NCBI GenBank assembly: GCA_003427395.1
Contig: BFEA01000683.1
Span: 83,221-114,788 of the forward strand
Length of the DNA stretch: 31,568 nucleotides
From: Chara braunii
Taxonomy: Eukaryota; Streptophyta; Charophyceae; Charales; Characeae
Reading direction: 5' to 3'
Below the pieces are notes generated by a model. The model did no database searches. It saw nothing but the letters and a program-made list of their open reading frames with translations, and was not told the origin of the DNA. This document shows positions 19,995 to 28,639 of this stretch, piece by piece (within the stretch, counting starts at the first letter, position 1; each line of letters opens with the position of its first letter). The position numbers were made by a program, and so were the translations under genes.

Positions 19995-20546
19995 GATCAC
20001 GGGGGAGGGCACGAGAGGTGGAGACGAGTACTGGGATGCAACGTACGTGGAACTGGTCACCCTTCTAAACAACAGCCCCACGCTTAGAGCCGCGCTGACA
20101 AACGGCCCCCCTGCCCACTTAACATGGGCAGATAACTTTCAAAGAAAGTTGGGTTCTCCCCAATAGGAGAGCACGGAGGGGTGACGCTGCAAGGGTGGGA
20201 TTTCCCGGACCACATCCCAGAAACTAAGGAGAGGGACAAAACTTTCACAGGACAAATGCAGACCTTTATACCCAGCCACTTCGCGCTCGGTGCCCGGGCA
20301 GGGATGAGACTCGCAGGTAGCGACGTGCAAATGGCAAGGAACGACTTGTTCCTGCTGTTTGAAACTAATAAAACCGCTGGTCTACGATGGTTTAATTACA
20401 CTGCACTGCTTGATCTGCAGTGTGCGAAGGTCAAAACCGGCGAATACTGGTCTGACGACGATGTATGCAAATGCTTGTGTAGAATCCTGCGCAAAAAGAT
20501 CCTGCTCCTGGACACATGGGACACCAGCAAATGGCACCCTCTGTGA
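19933..20546 (+). pseudogene. LINE-B ORF2: unrecognised middle protein (deletion with frameshift)
   Basis: I do not recognise this protein. ATG 19933 (MDLDQK) lies in a different frame from ORF1 and overlaps its last 62 bases. The N-terminal domain with DEYWDATYVELVTLL and LRAALTNGPPAHLTW matches LINE-A ORF2. Right after FQRK the frame changes: frame +1 stops at 20166, while homology resumes in the frame containing VGFSPIGEHGG and GWDFPDH (from about 20145). Compared with LINE-A, about 75 residues of the Pro-rich linker are missing here, so a deletion probably caused the shift. The C-terminal half has DLFLLFETNKTAGLRWF and ends DTSKWHPL at TGA 20544-20546, the same place as in LINE-A. Confidence 0.72.
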
Positions 20547-20588
20547 CATCAACCCCCTAGCTACAACTGATCACCTCCCTACTTACAA

Positions 20589-23500
20589 ATGANAGACCTG
20601 GAAACACTATACGACAGAAATCCNGNCTGGAAGCAATGTGTTANAACANCAGACCTGGNTCTCCGCTCTATCAATGTCAACGGCCTGGCAACATACAACC
20701 CGGAGAAACGTCAGACCATCTGGGATCAGCTTAGGGAGGTGGGAGGGAGGCGATGGCCAGATGTGATATGTGTGCAGGAAACCCATCTGCAGGATAAACC
20801 AGCACATAATAGAGCCCATAAGATGGTCTGGCCCCATACGGCTGTTACAGCCTACGCCCCTAGACCTGGCTCGGCGGGAGTAGCAATCTGGATACCCCCC
20901 GACTCCAGATTTGAGATGGTTCATTGGGCGGTAGACGAGGCCGAAGGACGGTGGGTGTCAGCGTNGGGAATGNTGGAATTGGAACTATTATNCATCCTGT
21001 GCATATACTCCCCCAACTCAGTTGGCGAAAGACGAACCTTTTTGAGCCACCTGGGGGCACGCGTGCCAGACGACATACCTTTGGACATTGCAGGGGACTT
21101 TAATGCAGCACCGGAAAGAGGACTCGACAGATGGAACCCCCAGGGATCCCCTACTTTCGCAGCGGAAGAGGACGAGCAAATGATCGCAAATTTGTGCGAG
21201 AGTCTCGCAGTCTTCGACACCTTCCGCCGTCTGCACCCTGCGGACCGGACTTTCTCTTGCGTAAGGGACACTGATCCGGCCCGCTTGTCTAAATCACGCA
21301 TTGACCTCATACTACTCTCCAATGACCTCGAAGGGGCACTCCGATGGGCGGCCATTCTTCCGCGCAGCCCGCACCCCGGCTTGGATCACAAAACCTGTGG
21401 GATCATCCTCACCATGCGGAAAAGACCGGATCAAGGATCCGGTTTCTTTAAACTTAATACTTCCCTACTGCGCGACTACCAATTCAAGCAAATGATCCAC
21501 CATGAGTGGCAGTTCTGGCGTCAACAAAAAAACCACTTTGATTCACACTCCACATGGTTCAACAATGGCCTGATCTTTCTGGCAAAAAAATGCAAAGACT
21601 TCTCCAAAGCCAAGGCTGCGCTGCAACATCAACAAGAATTTACCCTCCGTAAGGAATTGCTTAGCCTGGAAAACCAGGCAGACTCACCTCTCCGCACCAC
21701 CCACGTACACGAGACAAAAGCTAAACTCCTTCAATACGCACAACATAGGTGGCAAGGTATTCGGATACGAGGGAAAATGATAAAGTTTGCTCAGGAGGCT
21801 ACAATGGATACGCACTTCTTCAGCATGGCGACCGCTTGAAGCTTGAGCGCGACGTACGACAATTGAAGCATTATACGATGAGGACGGAAGCATAGCAACA
21901 AATACGGCACATTCCACCCTAATTACACGCAGGTTTTTTTAACAGCTTTACACATCCCAGCTCCCGGCCCCGCGAGGGGAGGCATGGACGCGCAACCTAG
22001 AAGAGTTCTTAGCACCTATGGATAAGTGTCTTTCCCCCATACAGCGCGAGCACCTAGACCGCCCCCTGACCAAGGAAGAGACATGGGCAGCACTCCTTGG
22101 GATGAAGGAAGAGAAAACACCGGGTATTGATGGCTTCCCCAAAGAATTTTGGGAAACCATGTGGCCAGAATTGAACACAGACTTGTGGACCTTCTATCAA
22201 CAGGTCTGGAAGGAAGGGGAAATGGGGGAAATAGTGGGGAAAGGAGTGCTAACCCTGCTGTACAAAAAAGGGGACAAGATGAATATCAAAAACTACCGAC
22301 CAATTACACTCCTCACAGTAGCCTGCAAAATCCTCGCCAAAACCTTGGCGAACCGTATGGCGGAGTTCCTGTCAGAAGTGATTCATCCAGCCCAGACGGG
22401 CTTTCTGACCGGTAGGAACATACAAGAGAATATCTTGCTGATAAATAAAATTGTCTGCCTAGCGCAAAGACACCGGTCAAACGCGACAATTGTCTTCATT
22501 GACTTTGAAAAGACATATGATCACGTCGACTGGATCTTTCTATAAAAGTGCTTGGAAAAAATGAATTTTGGGCCTACATTTAGGAAGTGGGTACGCATCC
22601 TTCACCGAAACGCCACTACCTGCGTACAGGTGAACGGACTACTGACACCCCCTTTCGAGCTTCAGCGATCGGTCAGGCAAGGAGACCCTATCGCTCCTAA
22701 CCTCTTTTTGGTTATCATGGAGGCCCTCTCGGCTAATTTGAGACACAACAAAGACCTGACCCGAATCCAGATCGCCAATATCCCGGAAGAAGCGGTACCT
22801 ATATGCTCCTTGTTTGCAGATGACCTCACGATCATGGTTGAGGCGACCACACACAATATGGAAGAGATCCAGGCCCTCATGGGCCGTTTCACTAACGTCT
22901 CCGACATGACCGTCAACTGGGGGCAGAAAACGGTAGGCTGGTGGCTGCACCACCAGGGGGGCAGACCACCAGAACACCCGCACATTACCTGGCTTCCTCC
23001 GGGTGACCCCCTTAGAATTCTAGGAGCATCTCTCACAGCCAAAGGGAAACCCGTCACAAGTGATGAATGGCTGCTCAAGCCAGCACAGACCAAACTCCTA
23101 GGATGGAACCACAAGCACACATCAATCTTTGGGCGGGCTCTTGTTATCAACAATGTCGTGCTGGCCACCCTTTGGTATAGAGCTATCTTATGGCCCCTGA
23201 GCAAAGGGGGTCTTAAGACGCTCAAGCAACAGTTGGCGGCCTTCCTATGGAGAGCGGATAGCAGTAACACCCACGCCATCAGCCGAGTGGCATGGGACTC
23301 TGTTATCCAACCTAAGGCCGGTGGGGGACTTGGAATAGTGGACCCGCCCACACAATTTCAGGCCTTAAGCATTCACTGGATACAACAGGTTATTTTCAAC
23401 CCCTCCTCCCCTTGGGTCCCTTTGGCACTGGCGCAAATTGCGGCCTTGGCTCTGACAACCCCACCGGAAATCGATCCTCTGATATGGCTCGAGGACAGAT

Positions 23501-25104
23501 ACTGGAGACTCCCCAGGAAATATTCAAATGGGGACACGGTAGAAGAACACTGGATACATCTCCTGCGCACGTGGAGGAAGCTCCCACTCCCTGACCGCCC
23601 TGCCACGGATAGATGGGACGAGATAATCAGACAACCACTGTTCGGTAATAGACTAATCACAGACTCCCTCAGCCAGGTTAGGAACAGTTCAGACGCTCCA
23701 TGGAAAAATTGGGTGAAACATGGGGTTCTCAGGGTAGGGGATCTTTGGGATGACGAAAGGGGAGAGTGGAAGAGTGCAGCAAGAATGAGAAACTGCCTGC
23801 GCTACTGCCACTCACTCGAGTCCACACTGGATGAACTTATTGAAAGCTTCCCCATCCAATGGTATGCTACACTTAAGAAAGGCCCTACGCTCGAAGCAGG
23901 CGATTGGGTGGGGCTACCTGGCCACACTACACAAGTAGGCCAGGTCCACATAGTAGAGCAAACACAAGTCCTAATCGAAGGCTACACTATTACAGCAACA
24001 GGCCAGCTGCAAGGAAGTAGACAACCCTTTTTTTGGAAAGACAAACCAGAAGTCTATCGCATCCGGGTAATTGAAGAAGGGAAAGAGTGGAAAGCGTACC
24101 GACCGCAGAGCCCAATCAGGACTCTCCCTTTTGATCCCCAAGATTGGCAATGGTCGTGGACCGGCAGACTGGCCAGGAAACAAACAGTCCATCTAGCCAC
24201 CCTCAGAACAAAGACTGTCTACCGAATGCTCAGACCTAAACGCAGACTTAAAGAGGCGGTAGCCGACAAATGGCAGCGCCATCTCAATGTAGACCGAAGC
24301 GCCCTTCGATCCATCCGATGGTTCAGCGGGCACCAGCAAAGGCCAGCGAAAATTTCTGCCCTCCAGTGGCAAATCACTCATCGCTGCCTACCGACCAATG
24401 ACTGGTTGATCGACCATACACAGCTCGAACAGCAAGGAAGGGCGCTTCCCTGGTGCCGAGGTTGCCGACAGAACTTCCCCGGCCATAGGCGCTCCGAGAC
24501 GATTGAGCACATCTTCCTCTAGTGCCCTGGAGCAGTCCTGTTATGGAGGTGGTGGGATAGGATCTGGCAGCACATCGTCCCAGGCTCCGTATGGCCATGG
24601 GAATGGCGAGCGATCCTGTTAGGGCACTACCCCCCCTCTCGGGACAACACCTTTGTAGCCAACATGTTCACTCTCGGTAGGCGCACCATCCTATGGACCA
24701 TCTGGTGGCGACGATGCATCCTGGAACTGGAAGGGGCAAGGGTGGAGGCGGGGGAAGTCACAGAACAGATCAGACTGCTCTTCCAGCATGAGATAGCGGC
24801 GCAATGGCAGACAGTCAAGGAGAATCTAGATCAGCTGCACAGCAGAAGGGACATTAAGAACAATATCTCCCGTTTCTGTGAGCATTGGCTGGGCGGGGAA
24901 AGGGAGGGCTGGGTTGCNAAGGTGAGCTGGACNGGTGATAGGCTGGGCCAGCAGAACGAAGAACAAGGAGCGGAACGCGACTACCACCTTCACTTCAAGG
25001 ACTGGACCACGGTGAATCCCGGCGAACAGCTGAGACCCGCACAGGATTTTGGTGATCCCTTCCCCCCCCACCCGCTGGCCCTGGAGGAATATCTGGGGAC
25101 CTAA
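20589..25104 (+). pseudogene. LINE-B ORF3: APE endonuclease + reverse transcriptase + zinc-ribbon tail (broken)
   Basis: This spans about 1505 codons from ATG 20589. Endonuclease motifs: LRSINVNG (about 20660), QETH (about 20779), GDFNAAP (about 21097), SRIDLILL (about 21295) and GLDHKTCG (about 21380) with the catalytic His present. RT motifs: TPGIDGFPKEFW (about 22120), NIKNYRPITLL (about 22282), FIDFEKTYDHVDW (about 22495), SVRQGDPIAP (about 22669) and FADDL (22816). The zinc-ribbon-like tail has CRGC (about 24454) and HIFL*CP (about 24508-24525). Breaks: a frameshift near 21832-21846, TAA 21940-21942, TAA 22543-22545 and TAG 24520-24522. The last replaces the Glu of the HIFLEC motif. After 21846 everything is in one frame. 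The intact protein would nick target DNA and copy the RNA from the nick. Confidence 0.92.
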
Positions 25105-25510
25105 AATCAGCACTGCAGTGGTTGGGTGGCTCACCTTAGACCTGACCCATGATTGGAAAAATTTCTGACTCAGTTTTTAGCACTATGGTGTCAGACTGTT
25201 TTCTCTGAGTTTTTGTTGCATGATTGATTCCACAAGTCTCACTGTTACTTGGACACCCTAGTTTCGATATGCTTGTCTCTGAAACATTGTTGTATAGAGG
25301 ACGCTGGGCGCCATGACGATAGGAGAGCGGCAGGAATTAGGGGAGGGAGGGAGCACCCACCGGTGCCCCCCGGTGGGTCTCCCCCCAGTCCCCGACGATG
25401 CTGCAGGCAAAGGCTAGATCTGGGTAGAGTTCCGCTATGGGACGCTGGACCCGGTTTCCAGCACAACGGCGTCACTTCCAATGATGTATTGCTTCCAAAA
25501 AAAAAAAAAA
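25105..25510 (+). promoter_or_regulatory. LINE-B 3' UTR with paired hairpins and A-tail
   Basis: Near 25358-25379 CCCACCGG and CCGGTGGG pair around TGCCCC. At 25439-25462 GGGACGCTGGACCCG then GTTTCCAGC form a GCTGGA/TCCAGC hairpin. The sequence ends GCTTCC followed by 14 A. The same architecture occurs in LINE-A (2090-2193) and in the truncated copy at 25760-25958. The second hairpin also opens the family S SINE. The role as an RT recognition site is inferred from known LINE/SINE partnerships. Confidence 0.7.
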
Positions 25511-25555
25511 GACATGTGACAGGGACAGGGCCCCAGGTGCCTTGTAGAGGAATAT

Positions 25556-25606
25556 AGTTGGATATAGCCTGTAGTTGGATATAGCCTGTAGTTGGATATA
25601 GCCTGT
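25556..25606 (+). repeat. 17-bp x 3 tandem repeat
   Basis: Three perfect copies of AGTTGGATATAGCCTGT follow one another. Confidence 0.95.
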
Positions 25607-25759
25607 TGCAGTGCAGTTCTTTTTATAAATCAATCCAGTATACTTCAGCCAATGTCAGCTGATCTCAGCTGACTCCAGTACAGCTCGGTGTAGCTCATTT
25701 CAGACTTTTTTCTGTTGTCTCAGCCTTTCAAACACAAGCTACTGCAGAATGCAAAGACA

Positions 25760-25958
25760 CAATAGGCGCCATGAGGATAGTAGGTGGAGGGCAGAGGTTA
25801 GGGGATGGAGGGAGACTCCACCGGTGCCCCCCGGTGGGCCCCCCCCCAATACCCGACCCTGCTGCAGGCTAGGTATGGAAAAATCGAGTGGATATGGGAT
25901 GCTGGACCCGGTTTCCAGCACAATGGCGCCACTCTCAAGATGTTCTGTTTTAAAAAAA
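25760..25958 (+). mobile_element. 5'-truncated LINE tail
   Basis: It aligns with the end of the LINE-B 3' UTR (25300-25510): GGCGCCATGA.GATAG, then the CCACCGG/CCGGTGG hairpin, GCTGCAGGC, then TGGGATGCTGGACCCGG with TTTCCAGC (25896-25919) and a short A-run (25952-25958). Only about 200 bp of the family's 3' end is present, as expected from abortive reverse transcription. A SINE starts 12 bp after its tail. Confidence 0.7.
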
Positions 25959-25969
25959 GATGTATCTAA

Positions 25970-26117
25970 GGGACGCTGGACCCAGTTTCCAGCAGGTGCT
26001 GCTCCCCACCAATAGATGGAGCCTCCCCGAGGGTGCTAGATGTGGCTGCTCTTATCAGCACACCTAGCATCCGATCGGGTTGTTCTGTCAAAAAAAAACA
26101 AAAAAAACAAAAAAAAC
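25970..26117 (+). mobile_element. SINE-like element, family S
   Basis: This copy is full-looking. It has the 5' hairpin GGGACGCTGGACCCAG/TTTCCAGC, then AGGTGCTGCTCCCCACCAAT and AGATGGAGCCTCCC, a second stem from GAGGGTGCTAG pairing with a TATCAGCACACCTAGC segment, and an A-rich tail broken by C (26090-26117). No canonical Pol III A/B boxes are evident. It lies directly downstream of the truncated LINE tail. Confidence 0.75.
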
Positions 26118-26381
26118 TGAAAACCGTGACTGCGCCCTACTTTTCCCCATTCAATAATTTGGACCATTCTTCTAGGGTTGTTTCAACTTGTTTGTCTTCC
26201 TTGCGCATGGGCTGTTCCTATCTTCTCTGTACCCAAGGACAATATTAAAAAATAATAATAACAGTAGTAATGTTTTTTTTTTCTCAATTCATTTTTATAA
26301 CTAAGCTATATTCTTCTCTCAATTTCACCTTTCATTACCTACTTACCACTACTACAGTAGGATCCGGAGCCCAAGGAAGGG

Positions 26382-26384
<3 letters not shown>

Positions 26385-26451
<67 letters not shown>
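26385..26451. repeat. 67-T homopolymer
   Basis: An uninterrupted T-run of 67 follows GTGA and precedes GGGGAAAAC. It may be the A-tail of a minus-strand retroinsertion whose body would lie to the right, or a simple expansion. The upstream part 26313-26355 matches 811-855. Confidence 0.9.
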
Positions 26452-26452
<1 letters not shown>

Positions 26453-26580
26453 GGGAAAACAGGGGCTCAGTGCCCAAGGCTCATATTATCATATGGAATA
26501 CAACACAGACACAAAAGATTCTGATTCAGTCATATGTGTTCAGTTCATTTTCTGGATTTTCAAATTTCAACCATATGCGA

Positions 26581-26714
26581 GGGACGCTGGACCCGCTTTC
26601 CAGCAGGTGCTGCTCCCCACCAATAGATGGAGCCTCCCCGAGGGTGCTAGCAGTGTCTGCTTTTACCAGCACCCCTAGCATTAACTCGGGCACTGTTAAA
26701 AAAAAAAAAAAAAA
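26581..26714 (+). mobile_element. SINE-like element, family S
   Basis: The best-preserved copy. GGGACGCTGGACCCGC/TTTCCAGC is followed by AGGTGCTGCTCCCCACCAAT, AGATGGAGCCTCCCCGAGGG, then TGCTAGCAGTGTCTGC and ACCAGCACCCCTAGC. The last part pairs AGGGTGCT with AGCACCCCT. It ends CACTGTT plus about 17 A (26698-26714). The 3' flank AGCCTATACAGG also occurs near 855. Confidence 0.8.
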
Positions 26715-26842
26715 GCCTATACAGGGGACTAGAAAGTGAATGAAATTTGAATAAAGCTATTGCTACCGAACAAAATAAAATTGGGTGATTCGACAGGGCC
26801 TCAATTTCCAGGAAAAGACTTCTAGTAGATTGAACCGTACCC

Positions 26843-27002
26843 TTAAAACCACCAGTACTTCCTGAAGTTGTGCCTGTTAACAAGCCACACTTTTAGGAAA
26901 CGTACGGGCCACTACAGGAGCGCCGAAATTCATCCGACTAGAAACGTTTCTACTCTATTTTTTTTCCCGCGGCCAATGGCTGGGCCAATTACTGGTGGTT
27001 TA
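26843..27002. mobile_element. TTAA-flanked MITE-like element E8
   Basis: TTAA 26843-26846 is followed by AACCACCAGTACTTCC. The right end AATTACTGGTGGT precedes TTAA 26999-27002. The body is 152 bp and non-coding. It is the same family as E1-E7 although 12-15 kb away. Confidence 0.55.
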
Positions 27003-27086
27003 ACCGACTTACCGGTGGTTTAACCGAATTACTGCTGGTTTAACCGAACTACTGGTGATTTAACCGAATTACTGGCGGTTTAACCG
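26988..27086 (+). repeat. 20-bp x 5 tandem array of the MITE end
   Basis: Five degenerate copies of ATTACTGGTGGTTTAACCGA run head to tail. The unit is the right terminus of E8 plus its TTAA, so the array arose by repeated duplication of a transposon end and target site. Confidence 0.85.
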
Positions 27087-27233
27087 ACACAAGTGATAAC
27101 CATTTTGAAGGAACTCGGCAAAATGACTCCGTCCGTAACTTTGGGAGAAGGGATGGCACCATGCATGCCCATAATAACGGAACTTTTCCACAACCACGGT
27201 GATGACTTCAACAGTTCAACTCCTATTTTTCCT

Positions 27234-27307
27234 AGAGGGTATGGCTGAGCGGCCAAAGGCGTTGGTTTATCAGCTGAAGAAATACGGTTCGAACCCTCTT
27301 CGCGTCA
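27234..27307 (+). pseudogene. tRNA-Ser/Leu-like relic
   Basis: TATGGCTGAGCGGCCAAAGG is a typical class II D-arm and CGGTTCGAACCC is a good B-box/T-arm, but the long variable arm is missing and the anticodon stem does not pair well. It ends exactly where the first tRNA-Thr begins. I read it as a deleted tRNA gene, probably non-functional. Confidence 0.45.
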
Positions 27308-27380
27308 GCTCATATAGCTCAGTTGGTTAGAGCACCCGTTTAGTAAGCGGGAGGTCCTGAGTTCAACTCTCAGTGTGAGC
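27308..27380 (+). tRNA. trnT-AGU: tRNA-Thr(AGT), copy 1
   Basis: It folds completely: acceptor GCTCATA/TGTGAGC, D-arm GCTC/GAGC, anticodon stem CCCGT/GCGGG with loop TTAGTAA (anticodon AGT), variable AGGTC and T-arm CTGAG/CTCAG with loop TTCAACT. The A-box TAGCTCAGTTGG and B-box segment are intact and there is no intron. The discriminator is A at 27381. The anticodon arm matches plant tRNA-Thr. There is no T-run after it. Confidence 0.93.
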
Positions 27381-27394
27381 AGTTCTCCTATCTC

Positions 27395-27467
27395 GCTCAT
27401 ATAGCTCAGTTGGTTAGAGCACCCGTTTAGTAAGCGGGAGGTCCTGAGTTCAACTCTCAGTGTGAGC
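27395..27467 (+). tRNA. trnT-AGU: tRNA-Thr(AGT), copy 2
   Basis: Identical to copy 1 over all 73 positions, 87 bp downstream. The 14-bp spacer has no Pol III terminator. Confidence 0.93.
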
Positions 27468-27481
27468 ACTTCTCCTAGCTT

Positions 27482-27554
27482 GCTCATATAGCTCAGTTGG
27501 TTAGAGCACCCGTTTAGTAAGCGGGAGGTCCTGAGGTCAACTCTCAGTGTGAGC
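27482..27554 (+). tRNA. trnT-AGU: tRNA-Thr(AGT), copy 3, T-loop variant
   Basis: Identical to copy 1 except that the T-loop begins GTC instead of TTC. This changes conserved T54 and damages the B-box. The cloverleaf still pairs. It may be inactive or processed poorly. Confidence 0.75.
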
Positions 27555-27568
27555 ACTTCTCCTAGCTT

Positions 27569-27641
27569 GCTCATATAGCTCAGTTGGTTAGAGCACCCGT
27601 TTAGTAAGCGGGAGGTCCTGAGGTCAACTCTCAGTGTGCGC
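27569..27641 (+). tRNA. trnT-AGU: tRNA-Thr(AGT), copy 4, T-loop and acceptor variant
   Basis: It shares the GTC T-loop change of copy 3 and also has an acceptor change (TGTGCGC), which breaks one pair. The shared change shows that copies 3 and 4 derive from one another. Probably a pseudogene. Confidence 0.65.
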
Positions 27642-27654
27642 ACTTCTCCTAGCT

Positions 27655-27704
27655 CGCTCCCGTTTAGTAAGCGGGACGTCCTGAGTTCAACTCTCAGTGT
27701 GAGC
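27655..27704 (+). pseudogene. tRNA-Thr copy 5, D-arm deleted
   Basis: GCTC joins directly to CCGTTTAGTAAGCGGG, so the rest of the acceptor 5' strand and the D-arm are deleted. The anticodon arm, T-arm and acceptor 3' strand remain. The A-box is lost. Confidence 0.85.
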
Positions 27705-27718
27705 ACTTCTCCTAGCTC

Positions 27719-27786
27719 GCTCATATATCTCAGTTGAGCGAGCACACGTTTAGTAAGCGGGAGGTCTCACAACTCTCAGTGTGAGC
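27719..27786 (+). pseudogene. tRNA-Thr copy 6, degenerate
   Basis: It has changes in the D-arm (TATCTCAGTTGAGCGAGCAC), the anticodon stem (ACACGT) and a disrupted T-arm (CTCACAACTCTCAG). The anticodon AGT is retained. Confidence 0.8.
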
Positions 27787-27806
27787 AGCCATAGTTCAGA
27801 GAAATG

Positions 27807-27879
27807 GCTCATATAGCTCAGTTGGTTAGAGCACCCGTTTAGTAAGCGGGAGGTCCTGAGTTCAACTCTCAATGTGAGC
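27807..27879 (+). tRNA. trnT-AGU: tRNA-Thr(AGT), copy 7
   Basis: Same as copy 1 except for one T-stem base (CTCAA for CTCAG), leaving four paired T-stem positions. The 20-bp spacer before it differs from the regular spacer of copies 1-5. Confidence 0.8.
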
Positions 27880-27880
27880 A

Positions 27881-27931
27881 ATTGGTTAGAGCACCCGTTT
27901 AGTAAGCGGGAGGTCCCCTCTCAGTGTGAGC
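27881..27931 (+). pseudogene. tRNA-Thr copy 8, partial
   Basis: It starts within the D-loop (ATTGGTTAGAGCACCCG), has the complete anticodon arm, a truncated T-arm (CCCTCTCAG) and acceptor TGTGAGC. It directly abuts copy 7. Confidence 0.85.
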
Positions 27932-28017
27932 ACTTCATACAAGTAAATCATAGACGATTGAATTCACTGTCTAATCTCCGAACTCAACCAAAACCCGAAT
28001 GACTCTTGTGTTATACG

Positions 28018-28022
28018 TTTTT
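28018..28022 (+). terminator. First T5 run downstream of the tRNA array
   Basis: TTTTT at 28018-28022, followed by CTCTTTTCC, is the first run of four or more T after 27308. It is therefore the first plausible Pol III terminator for every unit of the array. Confidence 0.5.
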
Positions 28023-28029
28023 CTCTTTT

Positions 28030-28630
28030 CCCTTCCGTCTAAACCTTGTCCGGACTAAAAGGCATGGCCGACAAATGTAGCACAAGATAGCCATGGCTCC
28101 CTGATCACAACACCAGATGGTCTACGTTGCAAGGTCTTTTGGCGCATAAAAAAAAGAAGGGAAAAAATAGAATGATGAAGGGCCTCTTTCCACTGCACAA
28201 CGTTCCGAATCTGTTGGGGACTCGCAATGGTCCCGATTAGGCAGTTATTCCAATTACAGGTCTTCTACTTTGTACATTCCTTTGTGCTTTTGTCCCTTTG
28301 GCACATGAGTGGTACTGCTCTTTAACTTGGCCGGTGCTGCCTCGTTCTTTCATCCGAGGGACCACATGACATTTCTGAGGGATGCCAGGCGCATTTCCTG
28401 GGTTGTATAATGGAAGTCAGTTTCAGACTTCATGTTCAGAAGAAAAACAAATCAGAAGTTCAATCAGGCCTATTTTCTAAACGTACCTAGTCCACTACAC
28501 TGTCCAGATGTGTCGGACGTTGAGCAGTGCAGTGAGGGTCAAAATGTGTCACCATAACTTAGGGTCAAGCTCCACTCTAGTGAGGGAGAAGCTCAAGCGA
28601 GACAGACAATGAAAACTGCATTGCCAAAGG
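28030..28630. other. No supported feature
   Basis: I see no convincing ORF, RNA gene or repeat here. Composition is ordinary, with short A-runs near 28148-28168. Confidence 0.5.
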
Positions 28631-28639
28631 AAAAAAGGA

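Larger units (their letters stand above)
17480..25510 (+). mobile_element. LINE-B: degenerate three-ORF non-LTR retrotransposon
   Basis: The order is ORF1 (17667-19994), ORF2 (19933-20546), ORF3 (20589-25104), a 406-bp 3' UTR and an A-tail (25497-25510). It is the same family as LINE-A but clearly divergent, in opposite orientation. Damage is mostly nonsense changes plus a few frameshifts, so this copy is dead, but its 3' end is complete. Ambiguous N bases cluster at 20592-20992, suggesting that related copies were collapsed during assembly. The 5' limit is uncertain because the C-rich array merges into it. Confidence 0.9.

Noticed and set aside
22662-23351. 229-codon minus-strand open frame opposite the LINE-B reverse transcriptase
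   Set aside because: Antisense shadow of the RT domain, as in LINE-A.
27305-27745. 146-codon minus-strand open frame with repeated peptide units
   Set aside because: It is the antisense of the tRNA-Thr array; the peptide repeat simply mirrors the tRNA repeat.
27308-27931. CRISPR-like array of regular repeats
   Set aside because: The repeats fold as tRNA-Thr, the spacers are nearly identical to one another, and the window is eukaryotic.
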